From: JAPWJZ01 sp966211335
Lineage (GTDB): Bacteria > Pseudomonadota > Alphaproteobacteria > Micavibrionales > UBA2020
NCBI GenBank assembly: GCA_966211335.1
Contig: CBIHNF010000001.1
Location: 682,001-746,000 of the forward strand
Direction of reading: 5' to 3'
Length of the DNA stretch: 64,000 nt
Part shown: piece by piece, positions 55,957 through 63,999 of the stretch
Layout of the letters: the number at the start of each line of letters is the position of its first letter
Numbering within the stretch: the stretch's first letter is position 1
The notes under the pieces: generated by a model
The model's database searches: none
Seen by the model: the letters and a program-made list of their open reading frames with translations, nothing else
Told to the model about the DNA's origin: nothing
Program-made: the position numbers and the translations under genes

Positions 55957-58419
55957 TCATTCGCACGAGCAGGTACCGTACTGGTAGCCGCCACCGCCGG
56001 GAAGGGCGGCCGAACAGTTGGCCGTGTCGCTGTAGGTCGAGCAGGTGGTATTGGCTTGGATGGTGCGCGGCAGGGAACCACTGCCGCTGATGCTCTTCAT
56101 CTTCCAGAAGTACAGGGTGATGAAGCATTCATTGTCATACGTTGTCCAGGCACCCCAAGTGCCGCTGCCGCAGTCATAGTCGCGGCGCTGGTTGTCCGCG
56201 CCCGTCATGCCGCTCGGGCACGTGGCGGCACGCGTTTCCGTTGCACCCGCGCAGGTGCAATGGTCACCGCCGGGAATGGTCGCCCAAGCAGACCAGGAAC
56301 CGCCGCTCCCGCCGCAGGTCCAGACCCGTTGCTGGCTCAGATAGCCTGAAAAAGCGGTGGGGCAGGAGGTGGTGCGGGTCTGCGGCGCCTGCGCGGCGCA
56401 GGTGCAGGTATTGGAAGGATATGTCGGCGTACCGAAGTATCCTGATTTCAAATCCGCGTTGCAAAGCCAAGGCGTGACTTTGGTAATAGAGCCCGAGGTA
56501 TAGGCCGAGCCGCAGGACAGGTATTCCGTTTTCGTATCCGGCACGCAGGTGCAAAGGTTGATGTCGTTGGTATAGCTATCGGTATCCGCGGGGCATGTAT
56601 GCGTATGATGCCGCGTATGCGTGCCTGTAAAGCCGAAGGAAGGGCAACCCAAGTTTTCATCCGTATCGATGGCGCTGCAGCTGCAAATGCCGCTTTCCCC
56701 GATTTTGCCCCACTGCCCATCGCTCTGGCACTGCCAGGTCTGGCCGTAGCTGATGCCCGAAACCGGGGTTGTGCCCACAATGGCACCCGGCAGCGCGCTA
56801 GGCAGCGTGAAGGTGTCGGGCACGCAAAGTGCGACCGTTCGCGTCGCGCATTTCAGCACGCTGGAGCAATGAATGGTGCCGTCAGCATTGATCGCGTCCA
56901 TGATAGAGCCACTCGGGCAGGCGACGTTGACGGCGCTTGCCGTCGTGCAGTCGATGGCGTCATGCGAGAAGCCGACCGCAAAAGGCGGTTTCAGACCGCC
57001 GCAATTGTACTTGGGAGAGGCCGGCGACGCGCCCTTGGCGATTTCCGCGTTTGTGATGCAGGCGGTGCCGTCGTTCCGACAGACGTAATCGCCGACGGTG
57101 GTCGAAGTGTCGGTTTTGATGGTGCCGCGGGCATCCAGCGTCTGGGTGGGGCTCGACGTCTTGACGCCGATCTTGCCGGTGGATTCAGCATCCACCAGGT
57201 CGCGGATGTCATGGCCCGCGGGATCCGCGATGCGCCACAGCGGCGTATCGGACGAGGCGTAGAATTTGATGACATCGTCATAGTGCGTGGCTTCGTTGGT
57301 CGCCTTGGTCGTCGAGCTGTAATTGGTGATTTTGAAAATTGCCTTGTTGCCGCCAGCGCAGTTGACGCCGTCCTTGGCGACGGCCGAGCACGGAACGCCG
57401 ATTTTGCCGAAGTGCGTATAAGCGCCGGCACCGTCTTCGCCGCTGCTCATGATCACGAAGTGAACCTGACCGGAGCCGTTGTCCAGCTTGCGATAATCAC
57501 CAGAGCCCGCCGTCGTTTCAACGTCGTCGATAACCGAAATGCCACCGCCGTTGCGGGTATAATCCGCGGCCGTGCGGGCCAGGGGCTCCGTCACCGCGTA
57601 GCGGATGCGGTTGTTATAGCCGTCATCCGCATAGCTTTCATCCATGCCAAGCGTGCGGAACGGCACGCCACCGACTCGCACACGCTGGAATGTGCCTGCG
57701 ACCGGGCCCGTAGGCGGGCCGTAAAGCGCCGAGACGCGCATTCTCTTGAAGGTGCCGGAACACGGGTCGCCAAAGTTGGCGTTGGTCGCCGCGAAAGTGG
57801 CTGAGTTCAGCCCTAATACAATCCCCTCCACCACGGTTTTACTCGACGTCGAATTGCACGCCCCAACGTTATAAGAGCCGCATATGCCGCTTGGCGTGCC
57901 GTAGGAAGCGAAAGTGATGCTCTGAATGACGTTACCCGGCGGTGCTGTCAGCGTAATATTGGTGTTTTCATCGCCTTCCCCGCAAAGAAGGTTCGAGCCC
58001 CCTACTGCCGTCTGGCTTTCCTGAATGTAGACACCGCTGCCAGTATGAACGCCGGCTGCATTATAACTGGGCTGGAAGGTGCCGACCGCCTGGCCCGTAG
58101 CAGTACAGTCACCGGAAACCCCGAACTCCGGCTTATCGGGCGGAACATCGATGGGGGCGGGGCAGGGGTAATGGCCGTTACGCACGAGGTAATCGTTCAA
58201 GGCCTGAACCACCTGGCCGGTATTGGTGGTAGTGGTTATCTGTCTCTGGGTGCGGCTATAAATATTGTACGCCGAAATCAGCGATGCCATCACCAAGCTG
58301 AGGACGACGAGAACAATCGCGGTTTCAATCAGCGTATATCCTGCTTGGTGCCATTTACCCGTATTCAAGCGCGCAGGCGAAGTTGAATGCTGCTTAGACG
58401 AGCGACCAAAAAGGACCAC
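55957..58419 (-). CDS. Giant prepilin with SUEL/rhamnose-binding-lectin-like domain and Cys-rich repeats
   Basis: About 820 residues from the GTG at 58419, which has TGGAGAA upstream; a GTG at 58434 is the alternative. Prepilin signal ends QAG, before YTLIETAIVLVVLS. The NGHYPCPAP motif is at about 82. An inserted domain (about 135-233) has the SUEL lectin pattern: ITFASYGTPSGICG, then GACNST and ATNANFGDPCSGTFKRMRV. The shared pilin body then resumes at GGVPFRTLG. FVIMSSGEDGAGAYTHFGK and IGVKTSSPTQTLDARG follow. Residues 579-764 are four C-[ST]-C repeats of 44-49 residues. First gene of the operon and probable carbohydrate-binding tip adhesin. Confidence 0.82.
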   Translation of the reverse strand: MVLFGRSSKQHSTSPARLNTGKWHQAGYTLIETAIVLVVLSLVMASLISAYNIYSRTQRQITTTTNTGQVVQALNDYLVRNGHYPCPAPIDVPPDKPEFGVSGDCTATGQAVGTFQPSYNAAGVHTGSGVYIQESQTAVGGSNLLCGEGDENTNITLTAPPGNVIQSITFASYGTPSGICGSYNVGACNSTSSKTVVEGIVLGLNSATFAATNANFGDPCSGTFKRMRVSALYGPPTGPVAGTFQRVRVGGVPFRTLGMDESYADDGYNNRIRYAVTEPLARTAADYTRNGGGISVIDDVETTAGSGDYRKLDNGSGQVHFVIMSSGEDGAGAYTHFGKIGVPCSAVAKDGVNCAGGNKAIFKITNYSSTTKATNEATHYDDVIKFYASSDTPLWRIADPAGHDIRDLVDAESTGKIGVKTSSPTQTLDARGTIKTDTSTTVGDYVCRNDGTACITNAEIAKGASPASPKYNCGGLKPPFAVGFSHDAIDCTTASAVNVACPSGSIMDAINADGTIHCSSVLKCATRTVALCVPDTFTLPSALPGAIVGTTPVSGISYGQTWQCQSDGQWGKIGESGICSCSAIDTDENLGCPSFGFTGTHTRHHTHTCPADTDSYTNDINLCTCVPDTKTEYLSCGSAYTSGSITKVTPWLCNADLKSGYFGTPTYPSNTCTCAAQAPQTRTTSCPTAFSGYLSQQRVWTCGGSGGSWSAWATIPGGDHCTCAGATETRAATCPSGMTGADNQRRDYDCGSGTWGAWTTYDNECFITLYFWKMKSISGSGSLPRTIQANTTCSTYSDTANCSAALPGGGGYQYGTCSCE

Positions 58420-58552
58420 GGGAATTCTCCACACAACTTGAAACTACCACGCAAAAAGCGAGCAGGCCTCAATACACCAATATTAACTCTACAGAGCAAA
58501 GGTAAAGAAGCCCTTAAACCCGAACGGGTCGCTCCATCTCATTGAATTGTAT

Positions 58553-58585
58553 ATTCAAAAGAGTATCTCCGCAACGCCTTGCGGA
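58553..58585 (-). terminator. Terminator of the dapD-dapE operon
   Basis: TCCGCAA (58568-58574) and TTGCGGA (58579-58585) pair with loop CGCC. On the minus strand, after the stem, comes ATACTCTTTT. It lies 7 bases beyond the dapE stop. The remaining gap up to the prepilin operon (58435-58552) should hold its promoter; no clear boxes were seen. Confidence 0.55.
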
Positions 58586-58591
58586 ATCGGG

Positions 58592-59734
58592 TCAGGCGTT
58601 CAAAAACCAACCCGAGAGAATCCGGAAATATATTTCCTTAAGCTTTGTCATGTCATCGACGGCAACGCGCTCATCCGTTTTATGCATGGTCTGGCCGACG
58701 ATGCCGAATTCGACGACAGGGCAGTGGTTGCGGATAAAGCGCGCGTCGGAGGTGCCGCCGGTGGTGCTGAGTTCGGCCTCCCGGCCCGTGACGTCCTTGA
58801 TGGCCTTTTGCACCATCTCCGAGAGTTTGCCGGGCGGGGTGTAGAAGCTTTCGCCGCCGGTGCGGGTCGTCAGGGAATAGGGAATTTTTTGCGCGTCCAG
58901 CGTCTCGCGCAGCTTCTTCTCAAGGCTCGCGCCCGTATAGCTGTCGTTGAAGCGCACGTTGAACACGGCCTTTGCCGCCCGAGGAATGATATTTTCGGCG
59001 GTGTTGCCGATGTCGATATTTACAACTTCAAGATTGGACGGCTGGAAATGGGCGGTGCCCTTGTCCAGCTCCAGCCCGTCAATCGCCTGCAGCAGCGTCA
59101 TCAGCTTCGGGATCGGGTTATCGGCGAGATGCGGATAGGCCACATGGCCCTGTACGCCTTCAACGCTTAAATACCCGGTAAAGGTGCCCCTGCGACCGAT
59201 TTTCATCATGTCACCCAGCTGCTCGCGCGATGTCGGTTCGCCGACGATACAGAAATCGATTTTTTCCCCGCGCGCGGCCAGCCAGTCCAGCACCTTTTTC
59301 GTGCCATTGACGGAGGGGCCTTCTTCATCGCCTGTGATGAGGAAGCTGATGGAGCCTTTGGGGTTCTGCGCCTTGATGTAATCAATCGCGGCGGCGGCGA
59401 AGCAGGCGATGGGGCCTTTCATATCGGCCGCGCCGCGCCCGCAGACAAAGCCGTCCTTGATCTCGCCGCCGAAAGGGTCGAAGCTCCAGCTGGCTTCCGC
59501 GCCGACCGGCACCACATCCGTATGGCCCGCAAAGCAGATATGCGGCGCGGCTTTCCCCCAGCGGGCATAAAGGTTTTCAACGTCCGGCGTATCGACGTCG
59601 GAGAAGGTGAGGCGGTGGCATTCAAAGCCGTTTTCTTCCAGCAGCTTTTGCAGCAGCGTGATCGCGCCGCCCTCGGCCGGCGTCACGCTGGGGCAGCGCA
59701 GGAGATCCTGCAGGAGTTTTACAGGATCGGTCAT
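58592..59734 (-). CDS. dapE: Succinyl-diaminopimelate desuccinylase
   Basis: Di-zinc hydrolase that yields LL-diaminopimelate for lysine and peptidoglycan. The 380 residues have the M20 signatures: FAGHTDVVPVG with the first zinc ligand, GRGAADMKGPIA, and ITGDEEGPSVNGT with the catalytic glutamate. FIGEPT-like CIVGEPTSREQLGD and the late NHCPVVEFGIVG complete the fold. It is the last gene of recR-HAD-dapD-dapE, 5 bases after dapD. Confidence 0.96.
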   Translation of the reverse strand: MTDPVKLLQDLLRCPSVTPAEGGAITLLQKLLEENGFECHRLTFSDVDTPDVENLYARWGKAAPHICFAGHTDVVPVGAEASWSFDPFGGEIKDGFVCGRGAADMKGPIACFAAAAIDYIKAQNPKGSISFLITGDEEGPSVNGTKKVLDWLAARGEKIDFCIVGEPTSREQLGDMMKIGRRGTFTGYLSVEGVQGHVAYPHLADNPIPKLMTLLQAIDGLELDKGTAHFQPSNLEVVNIDIGNTAENIIPRAAKAVFNVRFNDSYTGASLEKKLRETLDAQKIPYSLTTRTGGESFYTPPGKLSEMVQKAIKDVTGREAELSTTGGTSDARFIRNHCPVVEFGIVGQTMHKTDERVAVDDMTKLKEIYFRILSGWFLNA

Positions 59735-59739
59735 GCGGA

Positions 59740-60585
59740 TTAATCCCTGAGCAATTCGTTGATGCCGGTTTTGGAGCGCGTCTGCGCATCGACGCGTTTC
59801 ACGATGACGGCGCAGTAAAGCCCCGGGCCGGGGGTGCCGTCCGGCAACGGTTTGCCGGGCGTGGTGCCGGCGACGACGACGGAATAGGCGGGCACGCGGC
59901 CCGTGAAAACCTCGCCTGTCGCGCGGTCGATGATTTTGGTGGAAGCGCCAAGGTAGACGCCCATGGACAGCACCGCGCCTTCTTCAATGATAACGCCTTC
60001 GGCTACTTCCGAGCGCGCACCGATAAAGCAGTTGTCTTCAATAATGACGGGGTTCGCCTGCAGGGGTTCCAAAACGCCCCCAATGCCGACGCCGCCCGAG
60101 ATATGGCAGTTCTTGCCAACTTGTGCGCAGGAGCCGATGGTGACCCAGGTGTCGACCATGGTGCCTTCGCCGACATAAGCGCCGACGTTGACGAAGGATG
60201 GCATCAGCACCGCTTTCGGGGCAATAAACGCAGAGGGGCGCACGACAGCGCCCGGCACCGCGCGGTAGCCGCCGGCCTTGAAGGCAGCTTCATCCATGCC
60301 CTCGAACTTCGAGCCCATTTTGTCGTACCAGGTGGAGCCTGCAACGCCGCCCTTCACAGGCGCGTTATCGTTGAAGCGGAAAGAAAGGAGAATGGCTTTC
60401 TTCAGCCACTGGTGCGTGACCCAAGCACCGTCAATTTTTTCCGAGACGCGCAGCGTGCCGGCGCCCAAGAGCGCCATGATATCCTCGACCGTCTTCTTGC
60501 CGATCAGCTTCATCTTGTCGGTCAGCTGTTCGCGGCCGTCCCAGACGTTGTTGATGGCGTTTTCAAGATCGGCGTAGTCGGACAT
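59740..60585 (-). CDS. dapD: Tetrahydrodipicolinate N-succinyltransferase
   Basis: Adds succinyl to tetrahydrodipicolinate in the succinylase branch of diaminopimelate synthesis. The 281 residues show the left-handed beta-helix hexapeptide pattern, including GAYVGEGTMVDTWVTIGSCA and GVGIGGVLEPLQANPV. The conserved KIDGAWVTHQWLKKA-like EKIDGAWVTHQWLKKAI precedes it. It lies 14 bases after the HAD gene and 5 bases before dapE. Confidence 0.96.
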   Translation of the reverse strand: MSDYADLENAINNVWDGREQLTDKMKLIGKKTVEDIMALLGAGTLRVSEKIDGAWVTHQWLKKAILLSFRFNDNAPVKGGVAGSTWYDKMGSKFEGMDEAAFKAGGYRAVPGAVVRPSAFIAPKAVLMPSFVNVGAYVGEGTMVDTWVTIGSCAQVGKNCHISGGVGIGGVLEPLQANPVIIEDNCFIGARSEVAEGVIIEEGAVLSMGVYLGASTKIIDRATGEVFTGRVPAYSVVVAGTTPGKPLPDGTPGPGLYCAVIVKRVDAQTRSKTGINELLRD

Positions 60586-60599
60586 GATATGGCGGCCTT

Positions 60600-61268
60600 T
60601 CAGGCAGGTTTTTGGATATTGGCGAGGAACCAGTCGGGCAGTTTTTCCGCCTTCTGGTGGACGTGCGGGTGGTTGAGGTCTTCCGGCGCGACGTTCTTGC
60701 CGTGGAACCAGACCGTCGACATGCCGAGCTCATGCGCAGGGCGCAGATTGATTTCAAGGTCCTCGAACATGCAGGCCTTTGCCGGTTCCACGTTGTGGCG
60801 CTTCAAAAACGTGTGATAGGTGTCGATCTTCGGTTTCGGCCAGTAAGCGGCGTCTTCAATCGCGAAGATATCTTCGAAATGGTGGCGGATGCCAAGGTGC
60901 TGCGTCATTGCTTCCGCAAAGGCCTTTGGCGCATTGGTGAAAACGAAGCGGCGGCCGGGCAGGTGGGCGAGCGATTCTTGCGTCACCTTGCAGGGCGGCA
61001 CGACGGAGATGTCGATGTCGTGCACATGCTCGAGAAAATGATAGGGGTCGATGCCGTGTTCGGTCATGAGGCCGCGCAGCGTCGTGCCATAGGTTTTGTA
61101 GTAGTGCTTGCGCAGGCGCCCTGCTTCTTCGCGCTCCACCTTCAGGTGGTTTTGCACGAAATCGGTCATGCGGTTGCCGACTTCGACGAAGACATGGCTC
61201 TCCGCGTCATAGAGCGTGTTGTCGAGGTCAAAGACCCAAGCGTTGGTGCGGGAAAGAAGGCCGGTCAT
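60600..61268 (-). CDS. HAD family pyrimidine 5'-nucleotidase
   Basis: About 222 residues from the ATG at 61268; the frame extends 31 codons further, but into sequence inside recR. HAD motif I is FDLDNTLYDAE, motif II VFTNAPK, motif III KPKIDTYHTF with the lysine, and motif IV FEDLEINLRPA. The SDT1/phm8-like pyrimidine 5'-nucleotidase type fits. It stands 10 bases downstream of recR and upstream of dapD in the same operon, an arrangement seen in other alphaproteobacteria. Confidence 0.88.
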   Translation of the reverse strand: MTGLLSRTNAWVFDLDNTLYDAESHVFVEVGNRMTDFVQNHLKVEREEAGRLRKHYYKTYGTTLRGLMTEHGIDPYHFLEHVHDIDISVVPPCKVTQESLAHLPGRRFVFTNAPKAFAEAMTQHLGIRHHFEDIFAIEDAAYWPKPKIDTYHTFLKRHNVEPAKACMFEDLEINLRPAHELGMSTVWFHGKNVAPEDLNHPHVHQKAEKLPDWFLANIQKPA

Positions 61269-61278
61269 GATGGTGAGC

Positions 61279-61872
61279 TTAGACAGCCTTTCTGGATTTG
61301 AGCGCGGTCGCAAGGGTGCCTTCGTCAAGGTAATCGATCTGGCCGCCGATGGGCACGCCATGCGCCAGCTGCGTGACTTTCACGCCCGTGGCGGCAAGGC
61401 AGTCGGCGATGTAATGCGCCGTCGTCTGCCCGTCGATGGTGGCGTTAAGGGCGAGGATGACTTCGCGCGCGCCCCGCGTCTTCACGCGTTCGACAAGATG
61501 GGGGATGGACAGGTCTTCAGGGCCGATACCATCCAGCGCCGAAAGCGTGCCGCCAAGGACGTGGTAATAACCCTTAAAGCCGCCCGTCTTCTCAACCGCC
61601 CAGAGGTCCGAGACGTCTTCGACGACGCAGAAGACAGCGGTATCGCGCGCAGCGCTAGAGCAGATGGCGCAAGGCTTTTGCGTATCAAGGCTGTGGCATT
61701 CGGGGCATTCTTCAATCACTTCGGCCGCGCGGGCAAGCGCCTGCGCCAGCGGCAGCATCAGGCTCTCCCGGCTTTTCAGCAGGTGCAGCGCGGCTCTGCG
61801 GCCGGAGCGCGGGCCCATGCCCGGCAGGCGGGCGATGAGCTTCATCAGATGTTCGATTTCGGTCCCGATCAT
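61279..61872 (-). CDS. recR: Recombination protein RecR
   Basis: Ring-forming DNA-binding partner of RecF/RecO in single-strand gap repair. The 197 residues start with LIARLPGMGPRSGRRAALHL (helix-hairpin-helix), then a C4 zinc finger CPECHSLDTQKPCAIC, and a TOPRIM domain beginning VFCVVEDVSDLWAVE. GVPIGGQIDYLDEGTL closes the fold. The frequent upstream partner dnaX-ybaB is not present here. Confidence 0.96.
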   Translation of the reverse strand: MIGTEIEHLMKLIARLPGMGPRSGRRAALHLLKSRESLMLPLAQALARAAEVIEECPECHSLDTQKPCAICSSAARDTAVFCVVEDVSDLWAVEKTGGFKGYYHVLGGTLSALDGIGPEDLSIPHLVERVKTRGAREVILALNATIDGQTTAHYIADCLAATGVKVTQLAHGVPIGGQIDYLDEGTLATALKSRKAV

Positions 61873-61935
61873 GGGCTTGAGTATAGGCCGCCAAAACGCC
61901 TTTTTCCAGAGAATTAGGGGAAAAGAGAAGGCGCG

Positions 61936-62652
61936 TTAGCCGCCGAAAGCATCACTGAAAATAAAGTCTTTTTCCGCGCCTTGCGCCAGCAGCAGCGGCA
62001 GGGTCGCCTCCACCATGGCGGCGGGGCCAGCCATGTAGATATTGAACCCAGTCAGGTCGGGCATATCCGCCGTGACTGCCGCACCGATATACCCGCTGCG
62101 CCGCCCGGCGGCTTCGCCATGGGCGATCACGGGAATATAACGGAAGGCGGGCTTGCCAGCGGCAAGGTCATTGAAGAAAGCATCAAGGTAGAGATGCGCC
62201 TCATCGCGCACGCCCCAGTAAAGCGTGACACGCACATCGCCGGTTTTATGCGCCAGCTGCGCCTCGATCACGGCTTTCAGCGGCGCAATGCCGACGCCGC
62301 CGGCCAGCGCCAGCAGCGGACGTGTGGACGGACGCCAGTAATGGTCGCCAAAAGGCGCTTCAAGCGTGACAGCATCGCCTTTTTTCAAGCTGGTAAAGAC
62401 GGCATTGGAAAAACCGCGGTGGCTGTTCTTGATGTGGAATTCCAAAACGGGCTGGTGCGGCGCGGAAGCGATAGAAAACGCGCGCGGCTCCAGACCCTCA
62501 AGGCTCAAGTGTGCATATTGCCCGGCCAGAAAATCGAGCGCCGCGCCGCCCGGCAGCGCAAGCCGCAGGATGCGCGTATCGGCGGCGATATCCTCGATCG
62601 ATGCGACGTGGGCGATATGCGTTGAGGCGGCGGGCAAGCGGGCATCCTGCAA
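61936..62652 (-). CDS. Ferredoxin reductase-like FAD/NAD(P)-binding oxidoreductase
   Basis: A 238-residue flavoprotein. FAD-binding RAFSIAS is at about 57-63, the NAD(P)-binding GGVGIAPLKAVIEA is near 117-130, and IYMAGPAAMVEATLP is near the C-terminus. The [2Fe-2S] plant-type domain that often accompanies this module (as in CDP-6-deoxyglucoseen reductase or phenol hydroxylase) is absent. A partner ferredoxin is not nearby. It lies 63 bases upstream of recR, separated from the next gene by a terminator. Confidence 0.83.
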   Translation of the reverse strand: MQDARLPAASTHIAHVASIEDIAADTRILRLALPGGAALDFLAGQYAHLSLEGLEPRAFSIASAPHQPVLEFHIKNSHRGFSNAVFTSLKKGDAVTLEAPFGDHYWRPSTRPLLALAGGVGIAPLKAVIEAQLAHKTGDVRVTLYWGVRDEAHLYLDAFFNDLAAGKPAFRYIPVIAHGEAAGRRSGYIGAAVTADMPDLTGFNIYMAGPAAMVEATLPLLLAQGAEKDFIFSDAFGG

Positions 62653-62669
62653 GGGTGAAAAAGGGGCTG

Positions 62670-62713
62670 AAAAATGCTTCGGGCCTGTCTCCCTGAAATG
62701 GGGGACGGGCCCG
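62670..62713 (-). terminator. Strong terminator after the LPD7-like gene
   Basis: CGGGCCTGTCTCCC (62680-62693) pairs with GGGGGACGGGCCCG (62700-62713) with two G-U pairs across a 6-base loop. On the minus strand five T follow about 5 bases after the stem. Confidence 0.6.
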
Positions 62714-62736
62714 AAAAAGTCAAGAATTAAAGAGAT

Positions 62737-63999
62737 TTAGGCCGGAGCTACCGCATTTTTGGCGGGTTTCGCTTCCTTCGGCACAATGGCGGCCGGCGTT
62801 TCTTTCGCAGCAGCGATTGTCACCGCTGGCAGCTTCAAACCGTCATTCGCCTTGTCGGCGGTGCGCAGGAAGCCTTCGATCTCGGCGTATTTTTTCGGCT
62901 CTGACGGGGTTGTGTCGTCTTTGCCAAGGGAGGAGCGGATCATGCCGGCCGAGGTTTCATCGACGGCAATCGCGCCGCTCTTGATACCATCACGCAGGGC
63001 GGTGATGCCTTTTTGCAGTTCGGGGTCGCCTTTGGCAGCCTCGATCTTCTTGTCGAGGAAGCCTTCGAGACCTTCAAGCGCTTTCGGCGCTTCGGTCTTG
63101 GCGGTTTCAGCAGGCGGCGCGTCGGCAGTGGTTTCCTGCTTTGGCGCGTCCTGTTTCGGCGCTTCCGTCTCGGGTTTCTTGTCGGTCGCGGCGAATTTGC
63201 TGTTCGACAGGTCAATCGGGCCCTGCTCGGCGGCAGAGGCGCCAACGACCAGCTGGTCAGCGGTCGCCGAACTCTTCTGCGCTTCAAACTGGGCGAGTTT
63301 TTCGTAAACGGCGCTACCTTCGGGCGGCGCAAAGTTTGCAACGCCAAGGCCCTGCTTTTTCGCTTCCAGCCACATCATTTCTTTTTGCGCATCGTTACCG
63401 TAGACGTTGACCGCTTTCCAGCCGCGCTGGCGGGCTGCCGCCATGACGCCATGGGCGTCGACTTCGTCAAAATTCTTGGAGCGGTTCGGCATGCCGATGA
63501 ATTCAGCGCCGCCGAGGTTGGCGTGCCATTCAATCGCGTGGTTGTTCTGCAGTTCGAAAACGAGGCCGCCTTTGTGCGGATAAACCTTGCCTTCCGGCCC
63601 CAGCGCACGCGCCAGTTCCGCGTCCAGCTGGAAGTCGGGATCCGGCCAGACTTCACGCATTTTTGCGAGGGAGTCGGGGTGCACAGCGAGGTTGGTCGCA
63701 AAGCGCGACTGCTGCAGCTGCTCGTTGTCGATCGGCGTATCGGCGGTCGGCGCGGTTTGCTGTTGCGGCTGCGCAGGCTTGTTTGCATTCGCTTCCGCTT
63801 CTTTTTTCTTGCGGATTTCCTCTTCCGTTTCGGCAACGGGGGCGGCGGGCGCATCGCCGTCTTTCTTTTCTGCTTTTTCTTCAGCCGGCGGCGCGGTGTT
63901 CAGCGGCGCATCGGCCTTTTTCTCTTCCACCGGCGCCGTCGCATTCGCGGCGGGCGGCGTCACGGGGTCGGCTTTCTTTTCTTCCGCGGTCGCGGTGGC
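62737..63999 (-). CDS. LPD7-domain-like protein, N-terminally truncated by the window edge
   Basis: The frame is open to the right edge, so at least 12 codons precede the GTG at 63963. The visible ~420 residues are a Lys/Glu/Pro/Ala-rich region, then a globular part. In it, AARQRGWKAVNVYGNDAQKE followed by MMWLEAKKQGLGV has the pattern of the large polyvalent protein-associated domain 7 found in conjugative relaxases. The C-terminal half is again low-complexity with helical pieces. No relaxase motif is visible, so a chromosomal or mobilisation origin cannot be decided. Confidence 0.6.
   Translation of the reverse strand, partial: ATATAEEKKADPVTPPAANATAPVEEKKADAPLNTAPPAEEKAEKKDGDAPAAPVAETEEEIRKKKEAEANANKPAQPQQQTAPTADTPIDNEQLQQSRFATNLAVHPDSLAKMREVWPDPDFQLDAELARALGPEGKVYPHKGGLVFELQNNHAIEWHANLGGAEFIGMPNRSKNFDEVDAHGVMAAARQRGWKAVNVYGNDAQKEMMWLEAKKQGLGVANFAPPEGSAVYEKLAQFEAQKSSATADQLVVGASAAEQGPIDLSNSKFAATDKKPETEAPKQDAPKQETTADAPPAETAKTEAPKALEGLEGFLDKKIEAAKGDPELQKGITALRDGIKSGAIAVDETSAGMIRSSLGKDDTTPSEPKKYAEIEGFLRTADKANDGLKLPAVTIAAAKETPAAIVPKEAKPAKNAVAPA

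Noticed and set aside
56599..57804. A 401-codon plus-strand frame opposite the lectin prepilin
   Set aside because: It is shadow composition; the minus strand has a prepilin signal and shared motifs.
53537..58419. Reading the three genes as prophage tail fibres because of the VGIGT / LDVxG motifs
   Set aside because: Each has a class III prepilin signal with Glu5 and lies in a pilus locus; no phage structural, lysis or integrase genes are nearby.
53537..58419. A shufflon (recombinase-switched pilin C-termini)
   Set aside because: No inverted repeats between the C-terminal segments and no recombinase gene were seen; the three genes each have complete starts.
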